From positions 558,001-622,000 of the forward strand of contig NZ_CP048397.1 of the NCBI RefSeq assembly GCF_010384365.1: DNA of 64,000 nucleotides. The letters run 5' to 3'. Positions 25,751 to 33,559 of this stretch are shown in pieces. Under the pieces are notes generated by a model, which saw only the letters and a program-made list of their open reading frames with translations, was not told the DNA's origin and searched no databases. This DNA is from Streptomyces sp. S4.7. GTDB taxonomy: Bacteria > Actinomycetota > Actinomycetes > Streptomycetales > Streptomycetaceae. Position numbers and translations under genes: made by a program. Numbering within the stretch: position 1 is the first letter of the stretch; each line of letters begins with the position of its first letter.

Positions 25751-27112
25751 CTACGGGGTGACCGCGCCGTCCTTCCGGTCCTTGTCCCGCTCCTCGTCCT
25801 CCCGCGCCGGCTCCCGACCGCCCTTCTCCGTGCTCCGCGCGGCGCCCGCCTGCTGGCGGTCGAGCACGTCCAGCGCACGCCGCGCCAGCGGATGGGTCCG
25901 TACGAGACCGCCCAGGGACGTCACGCCGCGCGTGATGTCCGCGAACGCCTTCCAGGCCGGGCGGAAACCGGTGATCAACGCGTGCAGCAGACCGGGCCTG
26001 CGCTCGAAGACGGAGAGCATCCGCCGGCCGACGCTCATCTCCACCCCGAGACCCGCCTTGATCGCGAAGGCGTAGTTCAGCGCCTGGCGGCGGGCGTCCA
26101 CCGCGTCGTGCGCCTCCGCGATCCGTACCGCCCACTCCCCCGCCAGCCGGCCCGAGCGCAGCGCGAAGGAGATCCCTTCCCTGGTCCACGGCTCCAGCAG
26201 GCCCGCCGCGTCGCCGCACACCAGCACCCGGCCGCGCGAGAGGGGCGAGTCGTCGCTGCGGCAGCGCGTCAGATGGCCCGACGAGACCGCGGGCTCGAAC
26301 CCGGCGAGCCCCTGCTTGGCGACGAAGTCCTCCAGATAGCGCTTCGTCGCGGCGCCGTCACCGCGCGCGGAGATGACACCGACCGTGAGGGTGTCGCCCT
26401 TGGGGAACACCCAGCCGTAACTCCCCGGCAGCGGGCCCCAGTCGATGAGCACCCGTCCGGCCCAGTCCTCGGCGACCGTCGGGGGCACCGGGATCTCCAG
26501 CTCCAGGCCGAGGTCGACCTGGTCGAGCTTCACCCCGACATGAGCGCCTATCCGGCCCGCACTGCCGTCGGCGCCGACGACCGCGCGCGCCAGGATCGTC
26601 TCGCCGTCGGCGAGGACCACGGCGACCGTACGGCGGTCGGGCACGGCCGGGCCGTGCTGCTGGACCCGTGAGACCGAGGCGCCCGTACGGAGCACGGCGC
26701 CCGCCTTCTGGGCGTGCTCCACCAGACTCGCGTCGAACTCGGGCCTGTTGATGAGCCCGAAGAGCATGCGCCGGGAGCGGCGGGTCCGCGCCAGCCGGCC
26801 GTTCATCGAGAACGTGACCGCGTGCACCCGGTCGCGCAGGGGCAGTTCGAAGCCGGGCGGCAGGGCGTCGCGCGAGGGGCCGATGATGCCACCGCCGCAG
26901 GTCTTGTACCGGGGCAACTCCGCCTTCTCCAGCAGCAGCACCCGACGGCCCGCGACAGCCGCCGCGTAGGCCGCGGACGCTCCCGCCGGACCCGCGCCGA
27001 CCACGACGACATCCCACACCGACCGGTCGTGCTCACCCTCGTGACCGGCCTCGGGACCAGTCCCGGGCCCGCTTGCAGGTTCACTTCCGGCGTCTGCGTT
27101 CTCGCTGCTCAC
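25751..27112 (-). CDS. Geranylgeranyl reductase family FAD-dependent oxidoreductase
   Basis: 453 residues. FAD-binding Rossmann motif VVVVGAGPAGASAAYAAAVA, then LLEKAELPRYKTCGGG, the PxYKxCGG motif typical of the geranylgeranyl reductase family, a second FAD motif RVLVCGDAAGLLEPWTREGI, and a C-terminal region with a charged tail rich in Glu, Lys and Arg. Family members saturate isoprenoid chains, e.g. menaquinone side chains or membrane lipids; the in vivo substrate here is open. GTG 27112 has AGGAG 12 nt upstream, a long spacing. It is divergent from the M20 peptidase gene. Confidence 0.85.
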   Translation of the reverse strand: MSSENADAGSEPASGPGTGPEAGHEGEHDRSVWDVVVVGAGPAGASAAYAAAVAGRRVLLLEKAELPRYKTCGGGIIGPSRDALPPGFELPLRDRVHAVTFSMNGRLARTRRSRRMLFGLINRPEFDASLVEHAQKAGAVLRTGASVSRVQQHGPAVPDRRTVAVVLADGETILARAVVGADGSAGRIGAHVGVKLDQVDLGLELEIPVPPTVAEDWAGRVLIDWGPLPGSYGWVFPKGDTLTVGVISARGDGAATKRYLEDFVAKQGLAGFEPAVSSGHLTRCRSDDSPLSRGRVLVCGDAAGLLEPWTREGISFALRSGRLAGEWAVRIAEAHDAVDARRQALNYAFAIKAGLGVEMSVGRRMLSVFERRPGLLHALITGFRPAWKAFADITRGVTSLGGLVRTHPLARRALDVLDRQQAGAARSTEKGGREPAREDEERDKDRKDGAVTP

Positions 27113-27262
27113 GATGTGCTTCTGCTCCTGATCCGACCGGTGGCCCTTGCTGTCGCACGGCATCCTACGGCGCCTGCGGGCCCGGTCCGTTGTGGGAGGA
27201 TCGAGCCCTGTCCTTCGACGCACACACAAACACACAACGTCGTACCCGCCTGGAGCGTGCCC

Positions 27263-28627
27263 ATGCCCGTCAGTCCGATCGCCGAAACCGTCACTTCGCT
27301 GATGCCGCGCGCACGGGCGGAACTCGCGGAACTGGTGGCCTTCCGGTCGGTGGCGGATCCCGCGCAGTTCCCCCGCGAGGAGTGCGAGGCCGCCGCGGCG
27401 TGGGTGGCGGACGCGCTGCGCGCCGAGGGCTTCGAGGACGTCGCGGCGCTGGACACCCCGGACGGCAGCCAGTCCGTGTACGGCTTCCTGCCCGGTCCCG
27501 AAGGGGCCCCGACCGTGCTGCTGTACGCGCACTACGACGTCCAGCCGCCGCTCGAGGAGAGCGCGTGGGTCACGCCGCCGTTCGAGCTGACGGAGCGCGA
27601 CGGCCGCTGGTACGGACGCGGGGCGGCCGACTGCAAGGGCGGCTTCGTGATGCATCTGCTCGCGCTGCGCGCCCTCAAGGCCGCCGGCGGCGTGCCCGTC
27701 GCCGTCAAGATGATCGTGGAGGGCTCGGAGGAGCAGGGCACGGGCGGTCTGGAGCGGTACGCCGAGGAGCACCCTCGGTTGCTGGCCGCCGACACGATCG
27801 TCATCGGTGACACCGGCAACTTCCGGGTCGGGCTGCCGACGGTCACGGCGACGCTGCGCGGCATGACGATGCTGCGCGTCCAGGTCGACACCCTCGAAGG
27901 CAACCTGCATTCGGGGCAGTTCGGCGGCGCCGCGCCGGACGCCCTCGCCGCGCTCATCCAGCTGCTCGCCTCGCTGCGGGCGCAGGACGGCTCGACGACC
28001 GTGGACGGTCTGGCGGCCGACGCCGACTGGGACGGACTCGACTACCCCGAGGCCGACTTCCGCAAGGACGCCAAGGTGCTGGACGGTGTGGGGCTGATCG
28101 GCCGGGGCACGGTCGCCGACCGGGTCTGGGCCAGGCCCGCGGTCACCGTCATCGGCATCGACTGCCCGCCGGTGGTCGGCGCGACGCCGTCGGTGCAGGC
28201 GAGCGCCCGCGCGCAGATCAGTCTGCGGGTGCCACCGGGGCAGGACGCCGTCGAGGCGACGAAGCTGCTCACCGCGCACCTTCGGGCGCACACGCCCTGG
28301 GGCGCGCGGGTGGCGGTCGAACAGGTCGGGCAGGGCCAGCCGTTCCGCGCGGACACCTCCAGCCCCGCGTACACCTCGATGGCCGAGGCGATGCGCGTCG
28401 CCTATCCGGGCGAGGAGATGCAGACCGCCGGGATGGGCGGCTCCATCCCGCTCTGCAACACGCTGGCGGCGCTGTACCCGGCCGCGGAGATACTGCTGAT
28501 CGGCCTGAGCGAGCCGGAGGCGCAGATCCACGCGGTCAACGAGAGCGTGTCGCCGGGGGAGTTGGAGCGCCTGTCGGTGGCCGAGGCGCACTTCCTGGTC
28601 AACTACGCGCGGTCGAAGCGGGGTTAG
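27263..28627 (+). CDS. M20 family dipeptidase
   Basis: 454 residues. Metal-binding YAHYDVQPP (His and Asp), GRGAADCKGGFVMHLLALRA (bridging Asp), catalytic Glu in VEGSEEQGTGGLE, then the IGDTGNF and a dimerisation lid with NLHSGQFGGAAPDALAALI. The last metal ligand is His in QIHAVNESVSPGEL. These fit the CNDP/PepV-like dipeptidases with two zinc or manganese ions. Cytoplasmic, no signal peptide. TGGAG lies before ATG 27263. Confidence 0.92.
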   Translation: MPVSPIAETVTSLMPRARAELAELVAFRSVADPAQFPREECEAAAAWVADALRAEGFEDVAALDTPDGSQSVYGFLPGPEGAPTVLLYAHYDVQPPLEESAWVTPPFELTERDGRWYGRGAADCKGGFVMHLLALRALKAAGGVPVAVKMIVEGSEEQGTGGLERYAEEHPRLLAADTIVIGDTGNFRVGLPTVTATLRGMTMLRVQVDTLEGNLHSGQFGGAAPDALAALIQLLASLRAQDGSTTVDGLAADADWDGLDYPEADFRKDAKVLDGVGLIGRGTVADRVWARPAVTVIGIDCPPVVGATPSVQASARAQISLRVPPGQDAVEATKLLTAHLRAHTPWGARVAVEQVGQGQPFRADTSSPAYTSMAEAMRVAYPGEEMQTAGMGGSIPLCNTLAALYPAAEILLIGLSEPEAQIHAVNESVSPGELERLSVAEAHFLVNYARSKRG

Positions 28628-28773
28628 ACCCCTGCCCGGCGGACCGTCGGGGCCCTGACGTGGGCATCCGCGAAACGGTTCACCCGGGGGCCATCCGGTC
28701 GTTCTGCGGACAGCGGAAATCGCCGTGAGCGAAGTGCCGCACACGTCCCTTCCCCAATGCATACATTCGACAC

Positions 28774-29517
28774 ATGGATCTCGTTGCGATCAGTCCACGG
28801 CTGCATATGCTCCGTTTCCCCATCGGTCAGGCGTACTTGTGGCAGGACGAGAACGAGCTGACTCTCGTCGACTCCGGTCACGTCTACGCGGGTCCGGACA
28901 TCGAATACGCCATCCGCGATCTTGGTCTCACCCCCGGGAACCTGCGCCGCATCGTCCTCACCCACTGCCACCGCGACCATGTGGGCGCGGCGCAGGAGCT
29001 GGCGGGGCGGTACGGCGCCGAGATCATGGCGCACCGGCTGGAGGCGCCCGTCATCCGCGGCGAGTGGCCCGTGCCCGACCCGCTGCTCCTCGACTGGGAG
29101 ATCCCCCTGTACGAGCGCGGGCTGACCGTGCCGCCCGCGCCGCCCACGCGGGTGGACCGCGAGCTGGAGGACGGCGACGAGCTGCCCTTCGGCGACGGCG
29201 CCCGGGTGGTGCACGTACCGGGACACACGTACGGGTCCATCGCCGTCCATCTGCCTTACCACGGCGTGCTGTTCACCGGTGACGCCGTGGCCGCCGCCGA
29301 ACGCCGGGTGATGCTGGGCGTGTTCAACGTCAACCGCGAGAGCGCCAAGCGGTCCATGATCCGGTTGGCCGCCCTCGGTCCGTCGACCGTCTGTTTCGGC
29401 CACGGCGATCCGCTCGTCACCGACGCCACCACGGACGCGGCGTCCGTGCTGCGCGTGTCAGCCGACCGGGACACCGGCCTCCAGATTGAGTACGGTCCGC
29501 CGCTCCCGGGCGCGTAG
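28774..29517 (+). CDS. MBL fold metallo-hydrolase
   Basis: 247 residues. Zinc motif LTHCHRDHVGAAQEL (HxHxDH), distal His in VVHVPGHTYGSIAVHLP, Asp in LFTGDAVAAAE, and final His in VCFGHGDPLV: a complete binuclear metallo-beta-lactamase-fold site of the glyoxalase II / lactonase type. Substrate unknown. TACATT (28762-28767) is 6 nt before ATG 28774, so probably leaderless. Its last 60 bp overlap the convergent kinase/NUDIX gene. Confidence 0.9.
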   Translation: MDLVAISPRLHMLRFPIGQAYLWQDENELTLVDSGHVYAGPDIEYAIRDLGLTPGNLRRIVLTHCHRDHVGAAQELAGRYGAEIMAHRLEAPVIRGEWPVPDPLLLDWEIPLYERGLTVPPAPPTRVDRELEDGDELPFGDGARVVHVPGHTYGSIAVHLPYHGVLFTGDAVAAAERRVMLGVFNVNRESAKRSMIRLAALGPSTVCFGHGDPLVTDATTDAASVLRVSADRDTGLQIEYGPPLPGA

Positions 29518-30504
29518 GGCCCAGCGCAGCCGCTCGTAGCGGGCGGGCGGCAGCAGTGACACCGCCTCGTCCTCGGTGACGAATCGCCAGCCGCGCAGCT
29601 CCGACCCCGGCAGCAGCAGCCGCTCGACGTCGTGGTCCGGCAGCCGGCCGCCGTCGAAGATCAGCCGCAGTCCGCCGAAGCCGGGCGGTCTCGGCGGCTC
29701 CCAGTCGACCACCAGCAGTCTGGGGACCCGGTCGAGTTCGATCCCGATCTCCTCGGTGACCTCGCGCATCCCGGCACGGGCGGGCGCCTCGCCACGCTCG
29801 ACCACACCGCCGGGGAACTCCCAGCCCGGCTTGTAGGTGGGATCGACGAGCAGCACCCGGTCCCGCTCGTCGAAGAGGAGCACCCCCGCCGCGACGGTCT
29901 CGGCCGTCGGCTCGGGTGTCTGCACGATCTCGCAGAGTCCCGCCGAGCCCGCGCTGACGGCGTCGGCGACGACCGCCGCGCTCTGCGCCGGTGTGAGTCC
30001 TCCGGTGTCGACGACCAGCGCGTCGGCCGTGAGCCAGCCGAGCGCGGCGGCGTACGGCTCGATGTGCTCGTACGCCCACTGCCGGCCGCGTTCGGTCCTC
30101 GCCGGGTCGTCGGCGGCCTCGGTGCCGCTCGCCCGGCCCGCTATTCGCCTGCGCAAAATCGTTTCGTCCGGCGCCAGCAGCACATGCCGCACGGGAATGC
30201 GACGGGACGCCAGACCGCCGAAGATCTCGTCCCGGTACTCCTGCCGGAGCAGTGTCATCGGGACGACGAGCACCCCGCCCGCGTCGTCGAGCAGCGCGGC
30301 GGCCGTGTCCACGACCAGCCGGCGCCAGATGGGCAGGTCCTGATAGTCGCTCACCTCGGCGAGTCTCTTCTGCGGGAGCAGCTCCCGCAGCCCGGCACCG
30401 ATCACTCCGGGGTCGTACAGGGTGCTGTTCGGGATCATGTCGATCAGCTCGCGCGCCGTACTGGTCTTGCCCGCTCCGAACGCACCGTTGATCCAGACGA
30501 TCAC
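29458..30504 (-). CDS. P-loop kinase / NUDIX hydrolase fusion
   Basis: 348 residues in two domains. Residues 1-190 are an AAA_33-type kinase or ATPase: Walker A NGAFGAGKTST, then LVVPMTLLRQEYRD, HVLLAPDETILRRRI and a lid. Residues ~205-348 are a Nudix hydrolase with the box GGVVERGEAPARAG then MREVTEEIGIEL. The P-loop part resembles the shikimate-kinase-like or chloramphenicol-phosphotransferase group; the Nudix partner may repair or hydrolyse the product. GTG 30504 follows GAGGGGG. The 3' end overlaps the MBL gene by 60 bp. Confidence 0.88.
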   Translation of the reverse strand: MIVWINGAFGAGKTSTARELIDMIPNSTLYDPGVIGAGLRELLPQKRLAEVSDYQDLPIWRRLVVDTAAALLDDAGGVLVVPMTLLRQEYRDEIFGGLASRRIPVRHVLLAPDETILRRRIAGRASGTEAADDPARTERGRQWAYEHIEPYAAALGWLTADALVVDTGGLTPAQSAAVVADAVSAGSAGLCEIVQTPEPTAETVAAGVLLFDERDRVLLVDPTYKPGWEFPGGVVERGEAPARAGMREVTEEIGIELDRVPRLLVVDWEPPRPPGFGGLRLIFDGGRLPDHDVERLLLPGSELRGWRFVTEDEAVSLLPPARYERLRWALRARERRTVLNLEAGVPVG

Positions 30505-30733
30505 GGTTCCCCCTCTTCCGTAGCCCCATGTGGATTGCCCGCAACACCCGGCAGTGGAAACACGTGGCCGATTCCGGCTGCCCCGTCGACACCTCGTCGT
30601 TGCCGGCCCGTGGCCTGATCGCCACCTCATACGGAGGCGGCGGAGCGTCCCGGTTCAGGACGCGTTTTCAGCCGGAGCCGTAACACATACGGACAGAAGG
30701 TCGTTGGAGACGGATGTGACAAGGGGGTATGCG

Positions 30734-30901
30734 ATGCACCGCGTCGTACTGGAGACATTCCCGGCCGGGGACCCGCGGGGAAGCCGGCCCGCCGAGGAGT
30801 TCGCGAGGGCGCGGCGGGACGAGGGCACTCCCGCCGAGGTGGTGATGGATCTGGAGTCGGACGTCTTTCTCGTCGTGGTGGTGCCGCAGCAGTCCAGATG
30901 A
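30734..30901 (+). CDS. Small hypothetical protein, 55 residues
   Basis: MHRVVLETFPAGDPRGSRPA then EEFARARRDEGTPAEVVMDL, ending FLVVVVPQQSR. AAGGGGG is 8 nt before the ATG. The alternating pattern suggests a small beta-alpha-beta protein. No family recognised with certainty; I give it because of its ribosome binding site and coding-like composition. Confidence 0.6.
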   Translation: MHRVVLETFPAGDPRGSRPAEEFARARRDEGTPAEVVMDLESDVFLVVVVPQQSR

Positions 30902-31032
30902 TCCGCCCCTGGAGAAGTCCCGGCTCCGCGGCCCTTTCGGCTCCACCGGGCCCCATATCACCAGAGTTGAACGTCCCCACCGCTGACGCGCGCGATGCCG
31001 GACGGGCGAAGTAAGATGCGCTGGAAGTGATT

Positions 31033-31081
31033 TGACGAGCCGTCACATCTCCTTCTCCGTCAACCTGGTGACGGGCCGTCA
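31033..31081. repeat. Two copies of palindrome TGACGrGCCGTCA
   Basis: TGACGAGCCGTCA at 31033-31045 and TGACGGGCCGTCA at 31069-31081, centres 36 bp apart, the second overlapping the stop codon of the ROK kinase gene. Arms TGACG/CGTCA are perfect in both. They could be a pair of regulator sites or part of a 3' structure; nothing here shows which. Confidence 0.5.
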
Positions 31082-32062
31082 CAACGTCGTCGGAGCGCTC
31101 ATCGCCGTGCTCGCCTCTCTCTGCGCGGAGGGCCCACGGCCCAGCGCGGCGGCCGCCGCGGCGCCCACCAGACCCGCGTTCGTCCCGGTCAACGCCGGTG
31201 CCACGGTGAGGTTCCGGACGAACGACAGCGTCGCGTACTCGCGCAACGCCCTGCGCAGCGGCACGAAGAGCACGTCGCCCGCGTTCGCCACTCCCCCGCC
31301 GACGACCGCGATGCCGATCTCCACGAGCGTCGCCGTCGCGGCGATCCCCGCGGCCAGCGCCTGCGCGGCGCGCTCGAACGAGGCGATGGCGACCGCGTCG
31401 CCGGTACGGGCCGCCGCCGCGACCGCCGCCGCCGAGTTGTCACCGTCCGGTCCGGGCAGCCAGCCGCCTTCCAGGGCGCGCCGGGCGATGTTGGGGCCGC
31501 TCGCGATGCGCTCGACACAGCCGCGCCCGCCGCACGGGCAGAGGTCACCGTCGAGGTCGACGCTGATGTGGCCGATATGGCCTGAGTTGCCCGAGGGTCC
31601 GGGGTGGAGCTTGCCGCCGAGCACCAGACCGCCGCCGACGCCGGTGGAGACCACCATGCACAGGGCGTTGTCGTAACCGCGGGCCGCGCCCTGCCAGTGT
31701 TCGGCAGCCGTCATGGCGACCCCGTCGCCGACGAGCGTCACCGGCAGGCCTCCGGTGGCCCGCCGGACCCGCTCCACCAGCGGGAAGGCGCGCCACCCGG
31801 GAACGTTCACCGGGCTGACGGTGCCGGCCGCCGCGTCGACGGGACCCGCGCTGCCGATGCCGAGGGCCGCCGCGCGCGTCCACAGCGGCGAGGCGCCGAC
31901 CTCCGCCAGCACCTCCGTGACCGCGCGCATCACCGACTCGCCGTCCTCGGTCGCCGGGGTCGGCCGACGGGCCTGTACGAGGATTCTCCCCTCACCGTCC
32001 ACCAACGCCCCGGCGATTTTGGTACCGCCGATGTCGAGAGCGGCTACGAGGTCGTTACGCAT
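31079..32062 (-). CDS. ROK family sugar kinase (glucokinase-like)
   Basis: 327 residues without a DNA-binding domain. ATP-binding LVAALDIGGTKIAGALVDG, catalytic region GDGVAMTAAEHWQGAARG, VVSTGVGGGLVLGGKLHPG and NSGHIGHISVD, and zinc motif CPCGGRGCVERIASGP. All features of an active hexokinase-like ROK enzyme are present, phosphorylating glucose, GlcNAc or a related sugar. ATG 32062. Divergent from the LacI regulator, which probably controls it through the palindrome at 32160-32171. Confidence 0.9.
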   Translation of the reverse strand: MRNDLVAALDIGGTKIAGALVDGEGRILVQARRPTPATEDGESVMRAVTEVLAEVGASPLWTRAAALGIGSAGPVDAAAGTVSPVNVPGWRAFPLVERVRRATGGLPVTLVGDGVAMTAAEHWQGAARGYDNALCMVVSTGVGGGLVLGGKLHPGPSGNSGHIGHISVDLDGDLCPCGGRGCVERIASGPNIARRALEGGWLPGPDGDNSAAAVAAAARTGDAVAIASFERAAQALAAGIAATATLVEIGIAVVGGGVANAGDVLFVPLRRALREYATLSFVRNLTVAPALTGTNAGLVGAAAAAALGRGPSAQREASTAMSAPTTL

Positions 32063-32157
32063 CAGTGTCGGATCTCCAGTGGACGAGTGTTCCCCGCGGG
32101 CGGGGATGGTGTGGACGCGCGTGGGACCTGCGGGTTCACGGAACAGTCTCCATTCAC

Positions 32158-32184
32158 TTGACAACGTTGTCCAGGGCCTATGCT
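32158..32184 (+). promoter_or_regulatory. LacI-type operator inside a -35/-10 promoter
   Basis: The 12-bp perfect palindrome GACAACGTTGTC (32160-32171) overlaps a TTGACA -35 (32158-32163); a possible -10 TATGCT is at 32179-32184 with 15-nt spacing. LacI-family operators commonly have a central CG as here. It sits between the divergent ROK kinase and LacI genes and could block both. Confidence 0.65.
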
Positions 32185-32234
32185 CAACGCCACAAGCCTT
32201 GTACCGCAACCGAACGACGACAGGACAGCGCACC

Positions 32235-33281
32235 GTGGCCGACACCGCCCGTCACCCCGAGCCCCGCTACGGTAATCGGCCCACCATGAAGGACGTGGCA
32301 GCCCGTGCCGGTGTGGGCCTCAAGACGGTGTCCCGCGTGGTCAACGCGGAGCCGGGCGTGACCCCCGACACCGAGCGCCGCGTCCAGGAGGCCATCGACG
32401 CGCTGGGCTTCCGCCGCAACGACTCGGCGCGGGTGCTGCGCAAGGGCCGTACCGCCAGCATCGGGCTGGTGCTCGAAGACCTCGCCGACCCGTTCTACGG
32501 CCCGCTGAACCGTGCGATCGAAGAGGTCGCGCGCGCCCACGGCGCGCTGCTGATCAACGGGTCGAGCGCCGAGGACCCGGACCGCGAGCAGGAGTTGGTG
32601 CTCGCGCTGTGCGCGCGTCGTGTGGACGGGCTGATCATCATTCCCGCGGGTCATGACCACCGCTACCTGGAGCCGGAGATCAAGGCCGGGGTCGCGACGG
32701 TCTTCGTGGACCGTCCCGCCGGCCGGATCGAGGCGGACGCGGTGCTCTCCGACAGCTTCGGCGGCGCGCGTTCGGGCACCGCCCATCTGGTCGCCCACGG
32801 CCACCGGCGGATCGGTTTCATCGGCGACCAGCCCCGGATCCACACGGCGGTCGAGCGGCTGGGCGGTTACCGCGCGGCGATGGCCGAGGCCGGTCTGCCG
32901 GTGGAGGAGTCCTGGGTGTCGCTGGGCACGACCGTTCCCGATCGGGTCCACGAGGCCGTCGTCTCGATGCTCAAGGCCCCGGAGCCGGTCACGGCGATCC
33001 TCACCGGCAACAACCGCGTGACGGTGACGGTCGTACGGGCGCTGGCCGCGCGCGAGCGGCCCGTCGCCCTGGTCGGCTTCGACGACATCGAACTGGCCGA
33101 CCTGCTGGACCCCGGGGTCACGGTCATCGCGCAGGACGCGGCCACCCTGGGGCGTACGGCGGCGGAGCGGCTGTTCCGCAGACTGGACGGGGCTGCCGAG
33201 GCACCCGGCCAGGTGGTGGTGCCCACCAGGCTGATCGCACGCGGCTCGGGCGAACTGCCGCCGCCGTCGGACAGGGCGTAG
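32235..33281 (+). CDS. LacI family transcriptional regulator
   Basis: 348 residues. DNA-binding helix-turn-helix TMKDVAARAGVGLKTVSRVV and hinge region RRNDSARVLRKGRT, then the periplasmic-binding-protein-like sensor with IGLVLEDLADPFYGPLNRAI, DGLIIIPAGHD, HRRIGFIGDQ and VALVGFDDIELADLL. A sugar-responsive repressor. GTG 32235. Divergent from the ROK kinase; the palindrome in between is its likely operator. Its stop is followed within a few bases by the 171-bp inverted-repeat element. Confidence 0.93.
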   Translation: MADTARHPEPRYGNRPTMKDVAARAGVGLKTVSRVVNAEPGVTPDTERRVQEAIDALGFRRNDSARVLRKGRTASIGLVLEDLADPFYGPLNRAIEEVARAHGALLINGSSAEDPDREQELVLALCARRVDGLIIIPAGHDHRYLEPEIKAGVATVFVDRPAGRIEADAVLSDSFGGARSGTAHLVAHGHRRIGFIGDQPRIHTAVERLGGYRAAMAEAGLPVEESWVSLGTTVPDRVHEAVVSMLKAPEPVTAILTGNNRVTVTVVRALAARERPVALVGFDDIELADLLDPGVTVIAQDAATLGRTAAERLFRRLDGAAEAPGQVVVPTRLIARGSGELPPPSDRA

Positions 33282-33283
33282 GT

Positions 33284-33454
33284 TCCTGTCTTCGAACTGG
33301 CGTCGTCCGCTCGCAGGGCGGGGCTCACGGCGTCCGGTGCGTGCGATCGCAAGACGGAGGATCGCTCTCGTACTGGGCGTACTTGGGCGAGTCCGACAAC
33401 ACAGCGGGCGTGCGTGCCAGGCGTGGTGAGCCAGACGCCAGTTTGAAGACAGGA
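33284..33454. repeat. 171-bp nested inverted-repeat element
   Basis: Outer arms: CCTGTCTTCGAACTGGCGTC at 33285-33304 pairs with 33434-33453 (19 of 20, plus one more pair outside). Inside are hairpin CCGC-7 nt-GCGG (33307-33321), stem GGCTCAC (33322-33328) with GTGAGCC (33426-33432), hairpin GCGATC/GATCGC (33343-33365) and GTAC-5-GTAC (33370-33382). So the element folds as nested and branched stems. It fills most of the gap between the convergent LacI and DUF6986 genes. It could be a MITE-like repeat, a structured RNA or a bidirectional terminator. Confidence 0.75.
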
Positions 33455-33559
33455 GCTAGCCCCGACGGCGGTCGGTCGTGGTCGCCGGACATTCCCTGGG
33501 GCGTGTACGGAAAGCGGCGCCGTCCGCCGGCGGGCCGGGCCGGACCTGGGGGACAAGCC

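Noticed and set aside
30725..30730. SigB-type GGGTAT -10
   Set aside because: It is only 3 nt from the ATG at 30734 and overlaps the ribosome binding site.
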